A stretch of 51,587 nt of DNA from Oscillospiraceae bacterium (GCA_902798545.1 CADBWQ010000014.1:1-51587), one strand, 5' to 3'; counted from the first letter of the stretch, positions 40,627 through 48,772 are shown. Notes: a model not told the origin generated them from the sequence alone. Translations and numbers: made by a program.

Positions 40627-42041
40627 AACGCAGCGAGAGAGAAAAAACTTCCATCAGTGCGAGACTCCGACAGCTGATTCTGTATCTTGCAGTCCCGCTC
40701 TGTGTCCTGGCGGTACTGGTTCTGGTGCTGCTGATGATCTACAGCCTGCAGTATGCGCAGATCAGCAGCAATATCTCTACGGCCTCCCAATTCAACCAGA
40801 ACTTCAAGGATGAGGTCGATCTGAAGATGTATTACTTCGTGACCGGCAGCAGAGATGAGATCCCATGGGACGAAGTAGAGACGGCGGAAGAGCTTGCAAC
40901 AAAGCTCCTCGGCAACACAAAAAACAGAGAGAGCCGAAGAGCGGCCAACAGTGTTCTGAATCTCTGCGGAAACCTGAAGGACAGCATGAGCGAGATCGAA
41001 AATACGGATGGCTATGATCGACGGATGCACCGCCTGGAGAATAACGTCTATGTCATTACAGAGCTCGTGCAGGACTATATGTATACCTACCTCTATCATG
41101 AGGCGGGAGAACTCGCTGCCCTGCGGGAGAGGCAGAGCATGTGGCTAATCACAGGGCTGATCCTGACGGCTGTCGTGATGGTTACAACAATCGTGTACTC
41201 CCTGCGGAGAGGATTCCTTATCTCGCACAGCATCACCAGGCCTATTGACGAACTGTACCAGCGTGTTACGGAGATTGGGCATGGAGATCTCACGCCCCGG
41301 CCACAGGTGGAGGCGGAAGATGAGAAACTCCGTGCGCTCGGGGGTGGCCTGGAGGAAATGGCGTCGCGGCTCAGTGAACAGATGGAGCTGAACCGCCAGG
41401 AACAGGTCCGCCTGCGCAGTATGGAGCTGGCTCTGGTACAGGCACAGATCAACCCGCACTTCCTGTACAATACCCTCGATGCGATTATGTGGCTGGTGGA
41501 GACAGGGAAAAATGAGCAGGCGGTGAAGATGGTCTCCAGCCTTTCACTCTATTTCCGCTCCTTCCTGTCAAACGGAAAAGATATCATCACCATCGGGGAA
41601 GAGGCGCTTCACGTACGCAGCTATCTGGAAATCCAACAGGTCCGCTACCAGGATATTCTGCGTTATGAGCTGAACATGGACCCGGAACTGGACCGCTGTC
41701 TGATCCCGAAAATGACTCTGCAGCCGCTGGTTGAGAATGCCATCTATCACGGCATCAAGGAGAAACGGGGCGGCGGCAGTATCACGATCAGCAGTGTTAG
41801 TGAGGGCAACCAGGCAGTGCTCAGGGTGCAAGACACCGGTGTCGGCCTGCCACCGGAAGCCCTGAAACAACTGCGGGAGTCACTGGAATCCGACGAAGGC
41901 ACCGGATTTGGCGTGCTTGCGTCGTATAAGAGACTGAAACTGCTGTTTGGGGAAAGACTTGACTTCCAAATTGACAGCGTGGAGAATAAAGGCACAGAGA
42001 TCACGATCCGGATTCCGAAATATCTGGAGGAGAAAACATGA
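40617..42041 (+). CDS. YesM-type sensor histidine kinase
   Basis: A 474-residue membrane kinase of the HPK7 (LytS/YesM) type. Helices at about 19-42 and 175-195 bracket an extracellular sensing region of about 130 residues; a HAMP segment follows. The phospho-acceptor histidine is in INPHFLYNTLDAIMWLVE. The ATPase lobe has LQPLVENAIYHGI (N box), DTGVGLPPE (G1) and GTGFGVLASYKRL (G2). The sensing region is small and shows no sugar-binding fold, so the third gene, a binding lipoprotein, may bring the ligand. Confidence 0.92.
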   Translation: MGVKRSEREKTSISARLRQLILYLAVPLCVLAVLVLVLLMIYSLQYAQISSNISTASQFNQNFKDEVDLKMYYFVTGSRDEIPWDEVETAEELATKLLGNTKNRESRRAANSVLNLCGNLKDSMSEIENTDGYDRRMHRLENNVYVITELVQDYMYTYLYHEAGELAALRERQSMWLITGLILTAVVMVTTIVYSLRRGFLISHSITRPIDELYQRVTEIGHGDLTPRPQVEAEDEKLRALGGGLEEMASRLSEQMELNRQEQVRLRSMELALVQAQINPHFLYNTLDAIMWLVETGKNEQAVKMVSSLSLYFRSFLSNGKDIITIGEEALHVRSYLEIQQVRYQDILRYELNMDPELDRCLIPKMTLQPLVENAIYHGIKEKRGGGSITISSVSEGNQAVLRVQDTGVGLPPEALKQLRESLESDEGTGFGVLASYKRLKLLFGERLDFQIDSVENKGTEITIRIPKYLEEKT

Positions 42042-43039
42042 GAACGATCAAAAGCGCGGTCACAGGCTTGATGATTCTGGCGCTGAGTGTATTGTTCCTT
42101 TCCGCCTGCGGACAACGAAAGACCACAATACCGGAAGAACGACTTATCCGGGTCGGCTTCTCGCAGGTAGGTTCGGAGTCAGACTGGCGCATGGCGAATA
42201 CAGCTTCCATGACCGCAGCCCTCAGTGAGGCAAACGGATTTGAGCTGATCTTCGACAACGCCAAACAGCGCCAGGAGAACCAGCTCCTGGCAATTCGAAA
42301 TTTCATTCAGCAGGATGTTGACTTCATCGTTCTCGCACCGATCGCGGAGTCTGGCTGGGATGACGTTCTGCAGGAAGCAGCGGCAGCCGGAATCCCGGTG
42401 ATTATCGTAGATCGGCAGATTGACGTGGAGGATAAAAATCTTTATACAAGCTGGGTGGGATCTGACTTTCTGCAGGAGGGGAGAACCGCTGTCCATTGGT
42501 TAGAGGAGTGCCTGCGGGAGCAGGGCAGAGAGGATGAGCCTCTGCGCATTCTCCATATCCAGGGCACCGACGGGGCAACAGCCCAGATCATGCGCAGCCG
42601 TGCACTGGACGAGGCGGTTGAAGTCCATCCCTCATGGGAGATCGTTGCAAAGCTTCCCGGGGAGTACACCGAGGCCAAAAGCTATGAGCTTGTGAGAGAT
42701 TTCCTGCAGCGCGGGGAACAGATCGACGTAGTCTACAGTGAAAACGACAACATGAGCTTTGGCGCAATCCGTGCGCTGGAAGAGGCGGGGATTCCCTATG
42801 GCGGCGAGGGCGGAGTCATGATTCTGTCCTTTGATGCGGTGCGGGATGCGCTTCGGTTTTGTCTGGAAGGGAAAATCAATCTCTGCGTGGAATGCAACCC
42901 CCTGCACGGACCGCGGGTTGCCTCCCTGATCCGACAGCTGGATGCAGGGGAACAACCCGCGAAAGAAACCTATGTGGATGAGACCTTCTTCTCTTCGAAT
43001 ACGATTACGGAAGAAATGATCGAGGCCAGAGATTACTGA
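42038..43039 (+). CDS. Sugar-binding lipoprotein (YtfQ/RbsB type) of the sensor operon
   Basis: A 333-residue periplasmic-binding-type protein. Its signal peptide ends in a lipobox (LSACG, cysteine near residue 24), so it is membrane-anchored by lipidation. RVGFSQVGSESDWRMANTAS, VDFIVLAPIAESGWDDVLQE and IPVIIVDRQID match the galactofuranose-binding YtfQ group. The ATG overlaps the kinase stop (ATGA) and has GGAGG upstream. No ABC ATPase or permease gene follows: the next gene is convergent. I infer a co-sensor for the kinase rather than a transport component. Confidence 0.88.
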   Translation: MRTIKSAVTGLMILALSVLFLSACGQRKTTIPEERLIRVGFSQVGSESDWRMANTASMTAALSEANGFELIFDNAKQRQENQLLAIRNFIQQDVDFIVLAPIAESGWDDVLQEAAAAGIPVIIVDRQIDVEDKNLYTSWVGSDFLQEGRTAVHWLEECLREQGREDEPLRILHIQGTDGATAQIMRSRALDEAVEVHPSWEIVAKLPGEYTEAKSYELVRDFLQRGEQIDVVYSENDNMSFGAIRALEEAGIPYGGEGGVMILSFDAVRDALRFCLEGKINLCVECNPLHGPRVASLIRQLDAGEQPAKETYVDETFFSSNTITEEMIEARDY

Positions 43040-43061
43040 TGCATACGAGTGTGGTTCCGGA

Positions 43062-44123
43062 TCAGCCGCTCCTGCGCTCGTAGAGTGTCCAAGGCAAGTG
43101 TATGGAATGTGCTTTTTTGCCGCGGATCATTGCAAGCAGCGTCAAAGCGGCAGAACTGCCCATCTGGTGACGCTCGTGTCCGAGGGATGTGATGGGAACC
43201 GGACTCAGGTAGCAGTAGTGGCTGTTGTCAAAGCTGACCACGGCGATATCCTCCGGTACACGCAAGGCTGCAGCCCGGAGACACTGGATCAGGGGATAAG
43301 CGATCTCGTCGTTGTAACAGATGACCGCCGTACAAGGAGTGATACAAGTATGGACAACGCGATGCAGCCAGTCCAGTCTTCCCTTCAGAATTGCATTGCG
43401 TTCTTCGGTTCCGTACCAGTGGATTTGAGCATCCGTTGGCGGCCGGCCGGCGTAAACAAGCTCCTTGATGAATCCCCGATAGCGCTCGTGACCCTGGAGG
43501 TCATCATACTTGAAGATCCCTGCAATGTCCCGGTGCCCCTTGTCCAGCAGATACCTGGTCAGCAGCTGGGCACCGCCGACGTTATCGTCCTGTACACAGG
43601 GGCTGTGTACAGGGACGATGTGCGGCGCATGGAGCCATACAAGGGGAATGCCAAGCTTGTCAATCCGAGTGAACAGATCCAGATTCGGACTGGGAAGAGC
43701 GGTTTTGGCACCTTCAATCAGAATACCGGCGGGAGGATCGGCCAGAATTCGGGCCAGAGCCTCCCGTTCTTTTTCGATCCGGTTATCGGTAAAGTAAGTT
43801 TCCACCCGGTAGTCACGCTGTTGAAAGACAGAATCAATGTCCCGCAAGAGCTGGGGATAGAGATACTCTTCTTCACAGCAGACAATGACCGCGATGCGCC
43901 CGATACCGGGAAATGAATCGGCAAGGTAAGTTCCGCTGCCGCGGATTCGGATCAAGGATCCTTCCTGCTCCAGAAGCTTCAGCGCATGCCGCACCGTCTG
44001 ACGACTGTAGCCAGTCTGACGGCATAGTTCCGGTTCACTGGGGAGTTCCCGTTCGCCCTGGCGGTGGAGCTGTGCACAGAGCTGGCGCAGCTCGGCAGCC
44101 AGAATGAGGTATTTGGCAGCCAT
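43062..44123 (-). CDS. GntR-LacI hybrid (AraR-like) regulator
   Basis: A 353-residue repressor. The N-terminal GntR winged helix (about 1-70) shows ELPSEPELCRQTGYSRQTVR and GSLIRIRGSGTYLAD. The rest is a LacI/periplasmic-binding-type sugar domain: RIAVIVCCEEEYLYPQL, CVQDDNVGGAQLLTRYLLDK, VICYNDEIAYPLIQCL and VVSFDNS. This fusion is the AraR layout, usually a sugar-responsive repressor. It ends 22 bases from the convergent binding-protein gene and is 26 bases downstream of the flavoprotein gene. The effector and targets are unknown. Confidence 0.9.
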   Translation of the reverse strand: MAAKYLILAAELRQLCAQLHRQGERELPSEPELCRQTGYSRQTVRHALKLLEQEGSLIRIRGSGTYLADSFPGIGRIAVIVCCEEEYLYPQLLRDIDSVFQQRDYRVETYFTDNRIEKEREALARILADPPAGILIEGAKTALPSPNLDLFTRIDKLGIPLVWLHAPHIVPVHSPCVQDDNVGGAQLLTRYLLDKGHRDIAGIFKYDDLQGHERYRGFIKELVYAGRPPTDAQIHWYGTEERNAILKGRLDWLHRVVHTCITPCTAVICYNDEIAYPLIQCLRAAALRVPEDIAVVSFDNSHYCYLSPVPITSLGHERHQMGSSAALTLLAMIRGKKAHSIHLPWTLYERRSG

Positions 44124-44149
44124 GATAAATCGCTCGCTTTAAGAGGGAA

Positions 44150-44779
44150 TTACTTTCCATCCGGGAAACTGGTGAAGGAATCGTGCTCTTCCAATGGAAG
44201 TCCGGACTTTCCCTTCTCAGCAGCAATGGCCTTGATCAGGAAAGCCATGTTGCGGCCGAGGTTTCGCATGGTCTGGAGCCCCTCCAGATCCTTCTTCACA
44301 TCTTCCGGAGTGAAACCGTGAGTCTGGTTCCAGTAGGTGCTGGAGACCACCGGCATGCCGGAGATGGTGAAATATTTATTCAGCATGTCGAAAGAGGCTG
44401 TATTTCCACCACGTCGGCAGTTCACGACAGCAGCGCCGACCTTCATCTGCTTGGAAAAACCGGTGCTGTAGAAAAGACGATCCAGAAAGGCAACCAGCGT
44501 TGCGTTCGGGGAAGCGTAATACACCGGGCTGCCGACCAGGAGACCGTCCGCTTCCTCAAAGAGCTTTGCAGCTTCGTTGACCTTATCCTTCACAACACAC
44601 TCGCCGTGGGTGCTGCAGTAACCGCAGGCGAGACAGCCGCGGATCGTGTCCTTGCCGATCTGCAGCAGCTCTGTCTCGACGCCTTCCTCATGGAGCGCGC
44701 GGATGACCTCGTTGAGAGCGGTTGCGGTGCAGCCGTTCGGCCTGGGGCTTCCATTGATGACCAGAACTTTGTATGCCAT
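44150..44779 (-). CDS. Iron-sulfur flavoprotein / FMN reductase family
   Basis: A 209-residue flavodoxin-fold protein. VINGSPRPNGCTATALNE is the FMN phosphate loop, CLACGYCSTHGECVVKD holds the compact cysteine motif of iron-sulfur flavoproteins, and VGSPVYYASPNATLVAFLDRL the isoalloxazine contact. VVNCRRGGNTASFDMLNKYF and the segment after it are typical of the NADPH-dependent FMN reductase group. Physiological partners are not visible. AAGGAGG precedes the ATG, and a promoter lies at 44840-44868. Confidence 0.92.
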   Translation of the reverse strand: MAYKVLVINGSPRPNGCTATALNEVIRALHEEGVETELLQIGKDTIRGCLACGYCSTHGECVVKDKVNEAAKLFEEADGLLVGSPVYYASPNATLVAFLDRLFYSTGFSKQMKVGAAVVNCRRGGNTASFDMLNKYFTISGMPVVSSTYWNQTHGFTPEDVKKDLEGLQTMRNLGRNMAFLIKAIAAEKGKSGLPLEEHDSFTSFPDGK

Positions 44780-44839
44780 GATGATTGCCTCCTTAAAATA
44801 TGACCGGAATGAGCCAAATGATTAATGATTACAGCAGTT

Positions 44840-44868
44840 ATTTTAACTTGAGGGATTACAAAAGTCAA
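44840..44868 (-). promoter_or_regulatory. Promoter of the flavoprotein gene
   Basis: TTGACT (44863-44868), a 17-base spacer and TAAAAT (44840-44845) on the minus strand. Confidence 0.7.
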
Positions 44869-45102
44869 TCCGAGGAATCGAAGGCAGCAGGAGCGGAACT
44901 CGTTGTACGCTTCAAAAAAGACGTCTTCCTTTGGATATACCGGATAGCGGGTTCTCTAAGCGCCGGATGGGAACCCGCCGGAGCGCTGCTCAGAGTATAA
45001 CATAGACAACCGAAAACAAATTAGAAGCAGAGGAAAAACGATGAAGGGCCAGGTATAACAACTGTTATTTTCTGCATGGAGAGAAGGCCTGGAGGGAAGC
45101 GC

Positions 45103-45131
45103 TTGAAGACGGGTGGGCTTTCTGGTATACT
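45103..45131 (+). promoter_or_regulatory. Promoter of the ECF-S-like gene
   Basis: TTGAAG (45103-45108), a 17-base spacer and TATACT (45126-45131). Confidence 0.65.
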
Positions 45132-45191
45132 CAGCCTGACCAGAAGAAGAGGAACGACTGGCTGTGAATGAAAAGCGAGCTGAGGAAAAAT

Positions 45192-45734
45192 ATGAGACAA
45201 CAGAACAGTGCTCTGGCATTTCGGATTTCTCTGAGCGCACTGATGGCAGCGCTGGGTGTGGTGATCATGCTCATCAGCAATTTGATACCCGTCTTGACCT
45301 ATGTAGCCCCATTGACGGCGAGCCTCACCCTGATCCCCGTTCTGGTGGAATTCGGACGGAAATACGCGTGGATGACCTGGTGTGTCACGGCAGCGCTGGC
45401 GCTGCTGCTGTGCGCAGACAGGGAAGCGGCATTCTTTTATCTGTTCATTGGCTATTATCCGATCCTGAAGCTGAGTCTGGACCGCATACACGCAAAGCCA
45501 TTCAGAATTCTCGCAAAGCTCGCAGTGTTCACCACGGCGTTTCTGCTGCTGTTCCTGATGCTCACCTTTGTGCTGGGAGTGGAAGATGTGAAGAGTGAGA
45601 TGGTTTTAAGCCTCGCGGTCTATGCACTGCTGGTCTTCGTCATGCTGCTCTTTGACCGGGTCTATGATCGCTTGGCGCTGCTCTACATAAAGCGACTTAG
45701 AAACAGCCTGGTTCGGAAAGCACCAAAAATATGA
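45192..45734 (+). CDS. ECF-S-like membrane protein
   Basis: A 180-residue membrane protein with about five hydrophobic helices. The first, FRISLSALMAALGVVIMLIS, has the small-residue pattern of S components of ECF vitamin transporters, and VAPLTASLTLIPVLVEFGRK with YYPILKLSLDR fits the same broad class. It lacks clear substrate motifs, so the ligand is unknown, and DUF2232-like proteins are an alternative. I take the ATG at 45192, which has GAGG 6 bases upstream; the ATG at 45168 has no such site. No ECF module genes are near. Confidence 0.6.
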   Translation: MRQQNSALAFRISLSALMAALGVVIMLISNLIPVLTYVAPLTASLTLIPVLVEFGRKYAWMTWCVTAALALLLCADREAAFFYLFIGYYPILKLSLDRIHAKPFRILAKLAVFTTAFLLLFLMLTFVLGVEDVKSEMVLSLAVYALLVFVMLLFDRVYDRLALLYIKRLRNSLVRKAPKI

Positions 45735-45810
45735 CGAAAAGATGACATTTCAAGCTTAAAAGCCCGTCTTTATAAAAATTTAATAATTTTCCCGCCAGAT
45801 GCAGGATTTC

Positions 45811-45831
45811 TGTTGGACATTTGTTGGACAT
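45811..45831 (+). repeat. Tandem 11-bp repeat, upstream pair
   Basis: TGTTGGACAT occurs at 45811-45820 and again at 45822-45831, exactly 11 bases apart. It lies about 65 bases upstream of the second repeat pair before the LysM-peptide gene. Confidence 0.7.
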
Positions 45832-45895
45832 CGTGTGTTATAAAAAAGGTGTTAACATAACAAGGTCTCTCCTGACCGATATTTCTTCGGTTCCA

Positions 45896-45916
45896 TGTGA
45901 CAGTTGTGTGACAGTT
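45896..45916 (+). repeat. Tandem 11-bp repeat in the promoter of the LysM peptide
   Basis: TGTGACAGTT occurs at 45896-45905 and 45907-45916, one helical turn apart, where the -35 box should be. ACAGTT repeats are known from AgrA-type (LytTR) sites, but those are spaced further apart, so the factor is open. Confidence 0.65.
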
Positions 45917-45920
45917 CGTG

Positions 45921-45929
45921 TGATATGAT
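45921..45929 (+). promoter_or_regulatory. Extended -10 promoter of the LysM peptide gene
   Basis: TGATATGAT is an extended -10 box (TGn plus TATGAT at 45924-45929). The -35 position (45901-45906, CAGTTG) is poor and lies within the tandem repeats, which suggests an activator-dependent promoter. Confidence 0.5.
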
Positions 45930-46001
45930 GTGCAAGTAAACAAGAGATGGTCACGAAGACAAGTGATCTCTCTTAATAATAACAAAATGGAGGAAATAAA
46001 A

Positions 46002-46247
46002 ATGGCAGAAATTATCAATGACAAAGATCTGGAAGGCGTCTCCGGCGGCTGGCAGTATGCAAACGGCAGCTTCGTGAACTATGGCAACTACATCGTCTAC
46101 ACCGTAGCACCCGGCGATGTCCTGAGCGGCATTGCACAGCGTTTCGGCGTGAACTACATGCAGATCGCCCAGTGGAACAACATCAAGAATCCCGACGTCA
46201 TCAGCATCGGCCAGAAGCTGACCATCTATCCCGCAATTATCCGCTAA
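46002..46247 (+). CDS. LysM peptide with double-glycine leader
   Basis: An 81-residue product. Residues 1-16, MAEIINDKDLEGVSGG, match a double-glycine leader (I at -12, L at -7, V at -4, GG at -2/-1) of the kind removed by C39-peptidase ABC exporters. The mature 65 residues would start WQYANGSF and contain one full LysM domain (YTVAPGDVLSGIAQRFGVNY, ending ISIGQKLTIY), which binds peptidoglycan. GGAGG lies 7-8 bases before the ATG at 46002; the longer frame is promoter. A strong terminator follows, so it is a single-gene transcript. No C39 exporter is in the window. Confidence 0.85.
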   Translation: MAEIINDKDLEGVSGGWQYANGSFVNYGNYIVYTVAPGDVLSGIAQRFGVNYMQIAQWNNIKNPDVISIGQKLTIYPAIIR

Positions 46248-46272
46248 TTGACGTCATCATCTGAACAGATAG

Positions 46273-46302
46273 AAAACCGACCGCTCTTCCGGTCGGTTTT
46301 TT
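46273..46302 (+). terminator. Terminator of the LysM peptide gene
   Basis: CCGACCG (46277-46283) pairs with CGGTCGG (46290-46296), extended by AAAA/TTTT, and is followed by TTTTTT. Confidence 0.88.
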
Positions 46303-46327
46303 CTGCCTGTTGCCGGGCAGCTCCTGC

Positions 46328-46356
46328 TTGCAGAAGGTTTTCACCTGTGATATGAT
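46328..46356 (+). promoter_or_regulatory. Promoter of the S66 peptidase gene
   Basis: TTGCAG (46328-46333), a 17-base spacer and TATGAT (46351-46356). The -10 region (TGTGATATGAT) is the same as in the LysM-peptide promoter. Confidence 0.65.
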
Positions 46357-46416
46357 AGCCGCCAGTTACGATAATCCGCCGGAGTACCGGTGGGATCACA
46401 GAGAAGGAGAATAGAG

Positions 46417-47475
46417 ATGAGATACCCGGAGTTTATCAAAAATGGCGATCGCATCGGTTTCTGTGCCCCGTCGTTCGGCTGCAACGTTGAGCCTTACCGC
46501 ACGGGGTTTGACCATGCCCAGGAGGTTTTTGCCAGGCAGGGATATCAAACCGTCTGCGGACCGAATGCTTATGCCGGAGACGGCATAGGGATCAGTACCA
46601 GTCCGGACAAGTGCGGAAAAGAGTTCATGGATATGATGCTTGCATCGGATGTGGATGCCATCATCTCCTGCGGTGGCGGGGAACTGATGTGTGAAATCCT
46701 GAAGTATGTGGATTTCACACGCCTTGCAAAGAGCAAGCCGAAATGGTTTATGGGATATTCGGACAATACCAATCTCACTTTTCTGCTGACCACACTCAGC
46801 GACATGGCGGCTATCTACGGCCCCTGTGCGGCTTCTTTCGGGATGGAGCCCTGGCATGAGGCCATCCATGATGCCCTGGCGCTCCTGAACGGGGAGAAGC
46901 TGGAGATGGCAGGCTACAGTGCGTATGAGACCAATCCGGATAAGAACCCCGAGCATCCTCTGGAACCCTATGCCTGCACAGAGCCAAGAAAGATCGTCGC
47001 CTTCGATCCCGTCGGAGGTGTACTGAATAATAACGTGGGGAATACCATCGACTTCTCCGGGAGACTGGTCGGCGGGTGTCTGGACATTCTGGCGATGCTC
47101 TGCGGAACGAAGTATGATCAGGTGAAATCATTTTCCGAGAAGTACAGCGGTGATGGACTTGTATGGTTCCTGGAAGCCTGTGACCTGAGTGTGTTCGGCA
47201 TCCGGCGGGCTCTCTGGCAGCTGAAGAACGCAGGATGGTTCCGAAATGTCAAGGGTTTTCTGATCGGACGGCCCTGGGCCGGGCAGCAGGACATGATGGG
47301 ACTCGATCATATCCGCGCTGTGACGGATGTTCTGGAAGAACTCCAGGTCCCGATCCTTCTGGATGTGGACATCGGACACCTGCCGCCGATGATACCGCTG
47401 ATTTCCGGCAGCATCGCGGATATAAGTTATGATGTCGACGAGGACCGCTTCAAGCTGAAAATGAAGCTTGAATAA
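46417..47475 (+). CDS. S66-family LD-carboxypeptidase (LdcA/MccF type)
   Basis: A 352-residue serine peptidase. GDRIGFCAPSFGC opens the N-terminal domain. WFMGYSDNTNLTFLL holds the nucleophilic serine, WFLEACDLSVFGIRR probably the glutamate and DIGHLPPMIPLISG the histidine of the Ser-Glu-His triad. LD-carboxypeptidases trim the terminal D-Ala from peptidoglycan tetrapeptides; MccF members inactivate microcin C instead. There is no signal peptide, so it acts in the cytoplasm. Start at 46417 with GGAGA upstream. It follows the LysM peptide gene but has its own promoter. Confidence 0.88.
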   Translation: MRYPEFIKNGDRIGFCAPSFGCNVEPYRTGFDHAQEVFARQGYQTVCGPNAYAGDGIGISTSPDKCGKEFMDMMLASDVDAIISCGGGELMCEILKYVDFTRLAKSKPKWFMGYSDNTNLTFLLTTLSDMAAIYGPCAASFGMEPWHEAIHDALALLNGEKLEMAGYSAYETNPDKNPEHPLEPYACTEPRKIVAFDPVGGVLNNNVGNTIDFSGRLVGGCLDILAMLCGTKYDQVKSFSEKYSGDGLVWFLEACDLSVFGIRRALWQLKNAGWFRNVKGFLIGRPWAGQQDMMGLDHIRAVTDVLEELQVPILLDVDIGHLPPMIPLISGSIADISYDVDEDRFKLKMKLE

Positions 47476-47640
47476 CATTGAAGCCCGGTGATGGCTTTCA
47501 GGAGCAGCAGCTGCACCGACAAAAATACCGGGAAGAGGAAGTGCTACAGCACAACAGAACCCCACCGGCCTCACCCCCGGATCGAAAGCAGCTGCATTCT
47601 CCACTGAAAACCATTTCTATAATAAAAATAGCATTGTAAA

Positions 47641-47681
47641 ACCCCGGTTGTAGGGCGGTAAAGGCTCTGCAGCCGGGGTGT
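47641..47681. terminator. Bidirectional terminator
   Basis: ACCCCGG (47641-47647) pairs with CCGGGGT (47673-47679). GTTTTC follows on the plus strand and TTTTA on the minus strand. It separates the S66 gene from the convergent NUDIX operon. Confidence 0.7.
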
Positions 47682-47683
47682 TT

Positions 47684-48238
47684 TCAGGCGGAGGCCTCGG
47701 CGGCCGCCTGAACCAGTTTCAGTTCTTCAAGAGAGATGCAGTTCTGTATGGTTCCGGCAGCGACCCGGTCCATGCATTCCTGCAGGTCGATCCACAGAAC
47801 GCCGTCAACTTCTTCCTTCTGGAGGGTCATCTGGTCTTCCTCCACGTCTGCCCAGAGAAGAAGCACCCTGGTGTATTGTCTGTCGTGATAAGGGATTCCG
47901 AAGAACACATCATCCCAGACGATCTTCATGTCTCCGCAATATACAAGCTCGGATTCCTCTGCCGTGAGGCCGAGTTCTTCCTGAAGCTCGCGGATCGCAG
48001 AGGGGCAAAAATCCTGACCGGCCGGAATATGCCCTGCACTGGAGATGTCATAGCAGCCGGGGAAGGATTTGGTCATCGCACGCTTCTGAAGGAGCACCTG
48101 GATCCGGCCATTGCGACGGCGGACCAGCCAGAGATGAGAGGTTCTGTGCGGAAAGCCCTCCCGATGCGCCACGGACCGCTCCACAGTCTTCCCGGTCGGC
48201 ACTCCGTTTTCATCTATCACGTCAAGGTATTCTTCCAA
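47684..48238 (-). CDS. NUDIX hydrolase
   Basis: A 184-residue NUDIX protein of the IPP-isomerase-like/YfcD group: LDVIDENGVPTGKTVERSVAH at the front is typical of these. The NUDIX box reads GHIPAGQDFCPSAIRELQEELGL with the REx2EE core intact, but the first glutamate of the G-x5-E pattern is Q. It should cleave a nucleoside diphosphate linked to another group; the substrate is not evident. It is the last gene of the CpXC-M18-macrodomain-NUDIX operon, 24 bases behind the macrodomain gene, so an ADP-ribose-like substrate would make sense (inference). Confidence 0.87.
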   Translation of the reverse strand: MEEYLDVIDENGVPTGKTVERSVAHREGFPHRTSHLWLVRRRNGRIQVLLQKRAMTKSFPGCYDISSAGHIPAGQDFCPSAIRELQEELGLTAEESELVYCGDMKIVWDDVFFGIPYHDRQYTRVLLLWADVEEDQMTLQKEEVDGVLWIDLQECMDRVAAGTIQNCISLEELKLVQAAAEASA

Positions 48239-48262
48239 AGTCCGTTTCCTTTCGGGCGAGAA

Positions 48263-48772
48263 TCAGAGGGCGTTCTGGTAAACCGAGAACGTGTGCGAAT
48301 CAAAGAGCACCCACTTTACCACATCCAGTGAGTCCGGTTTTTCGGCGACAAACTGCTTTGCCGTCGAAACGGCGATCTGTGCCGCGTCTTCCAGGGGAAA
48401 ATGATAGACACCGGTGGAGATGGAGGGAAAGGCGATGCTCCGGCAGCCGTTTTCAACCGCCAGCTCCAGACAGGAGCGGTAGCAGGAAGCCAGCAGTTCG
48501 CGCTCGCCGTGACCGCCACCGTGCCAGACGGGGCCGGGCGTATGGATGACATATTTACAGGGCAGACGATAAGCGCCCGTGATCTTCGCCTCACCGGTGC
48601 GGCAGCCATGGAGCGTCCGGCACTCCTTTAAAAGCTCGGGCCCGGCCGCACGGTGGATGGCTCCGTCGACACCTCCTCCACCCAGAAGCGAAGTGTTTGC
48701 GGCGTTCACGATAGCGTCCACACCGTGATCTTTGGTGATGTCACCCTGAACACAGACAAATTCAGTGCCCAT
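48263..48772 (-). CDS. Macrodomain protein (O-acetyl-ADP-ribose deacetylase type)
   Basis: A 169-residue single macrodomain. [20 protein letters not shown] and [19 protein letters not shown] form the ADP-ribose pocket with the conserved asparagines. [21 protein letters not shown] and [15 protein letters not shown] complete the MacroD/YmdB pattern. Members hydrolyse O-acetyl-ADP-ribose or remove ADP-ribose from proteins. The start at 48772 has AAGGAG upstream. The frame extends to 48799 without further support. Confidence 0.92.
   Translation of the reverse strand: MGTEFVCVQGDITKDHGVDAIVNAANTSLLGGGGVDGAIHRAAGPELLKECRTLHGCRTGEAKITGAYRLPCKYVIHTPGPVWHGGGHGERELLASCYRSCLELAVENGCRSIAFPSISTGVYHFPLEDAAQIAVSTAKQFVAEKPDSLDVVKWVLFDSHTFSVYQNAL

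Larger units (their letters stand above)
44780..45191. other. Divergent intergenic region
   Basis: About 410 bases with no convincing gene. Besides two promoters it contains a perfect inverted repeat GCGGGTTC/GAACCCGC (44947-44954, 44971-44978) without a T tract, which could be an operator or an RNA hairpin. Confidence 0.5.

Noticed and set aside
45770-46024. Minus-strand 84-codon frame over the LysM promoter
   Set aside because: No ribosome site or motif; it covers AT-rich promoter DNA and the start of the LysM gene.
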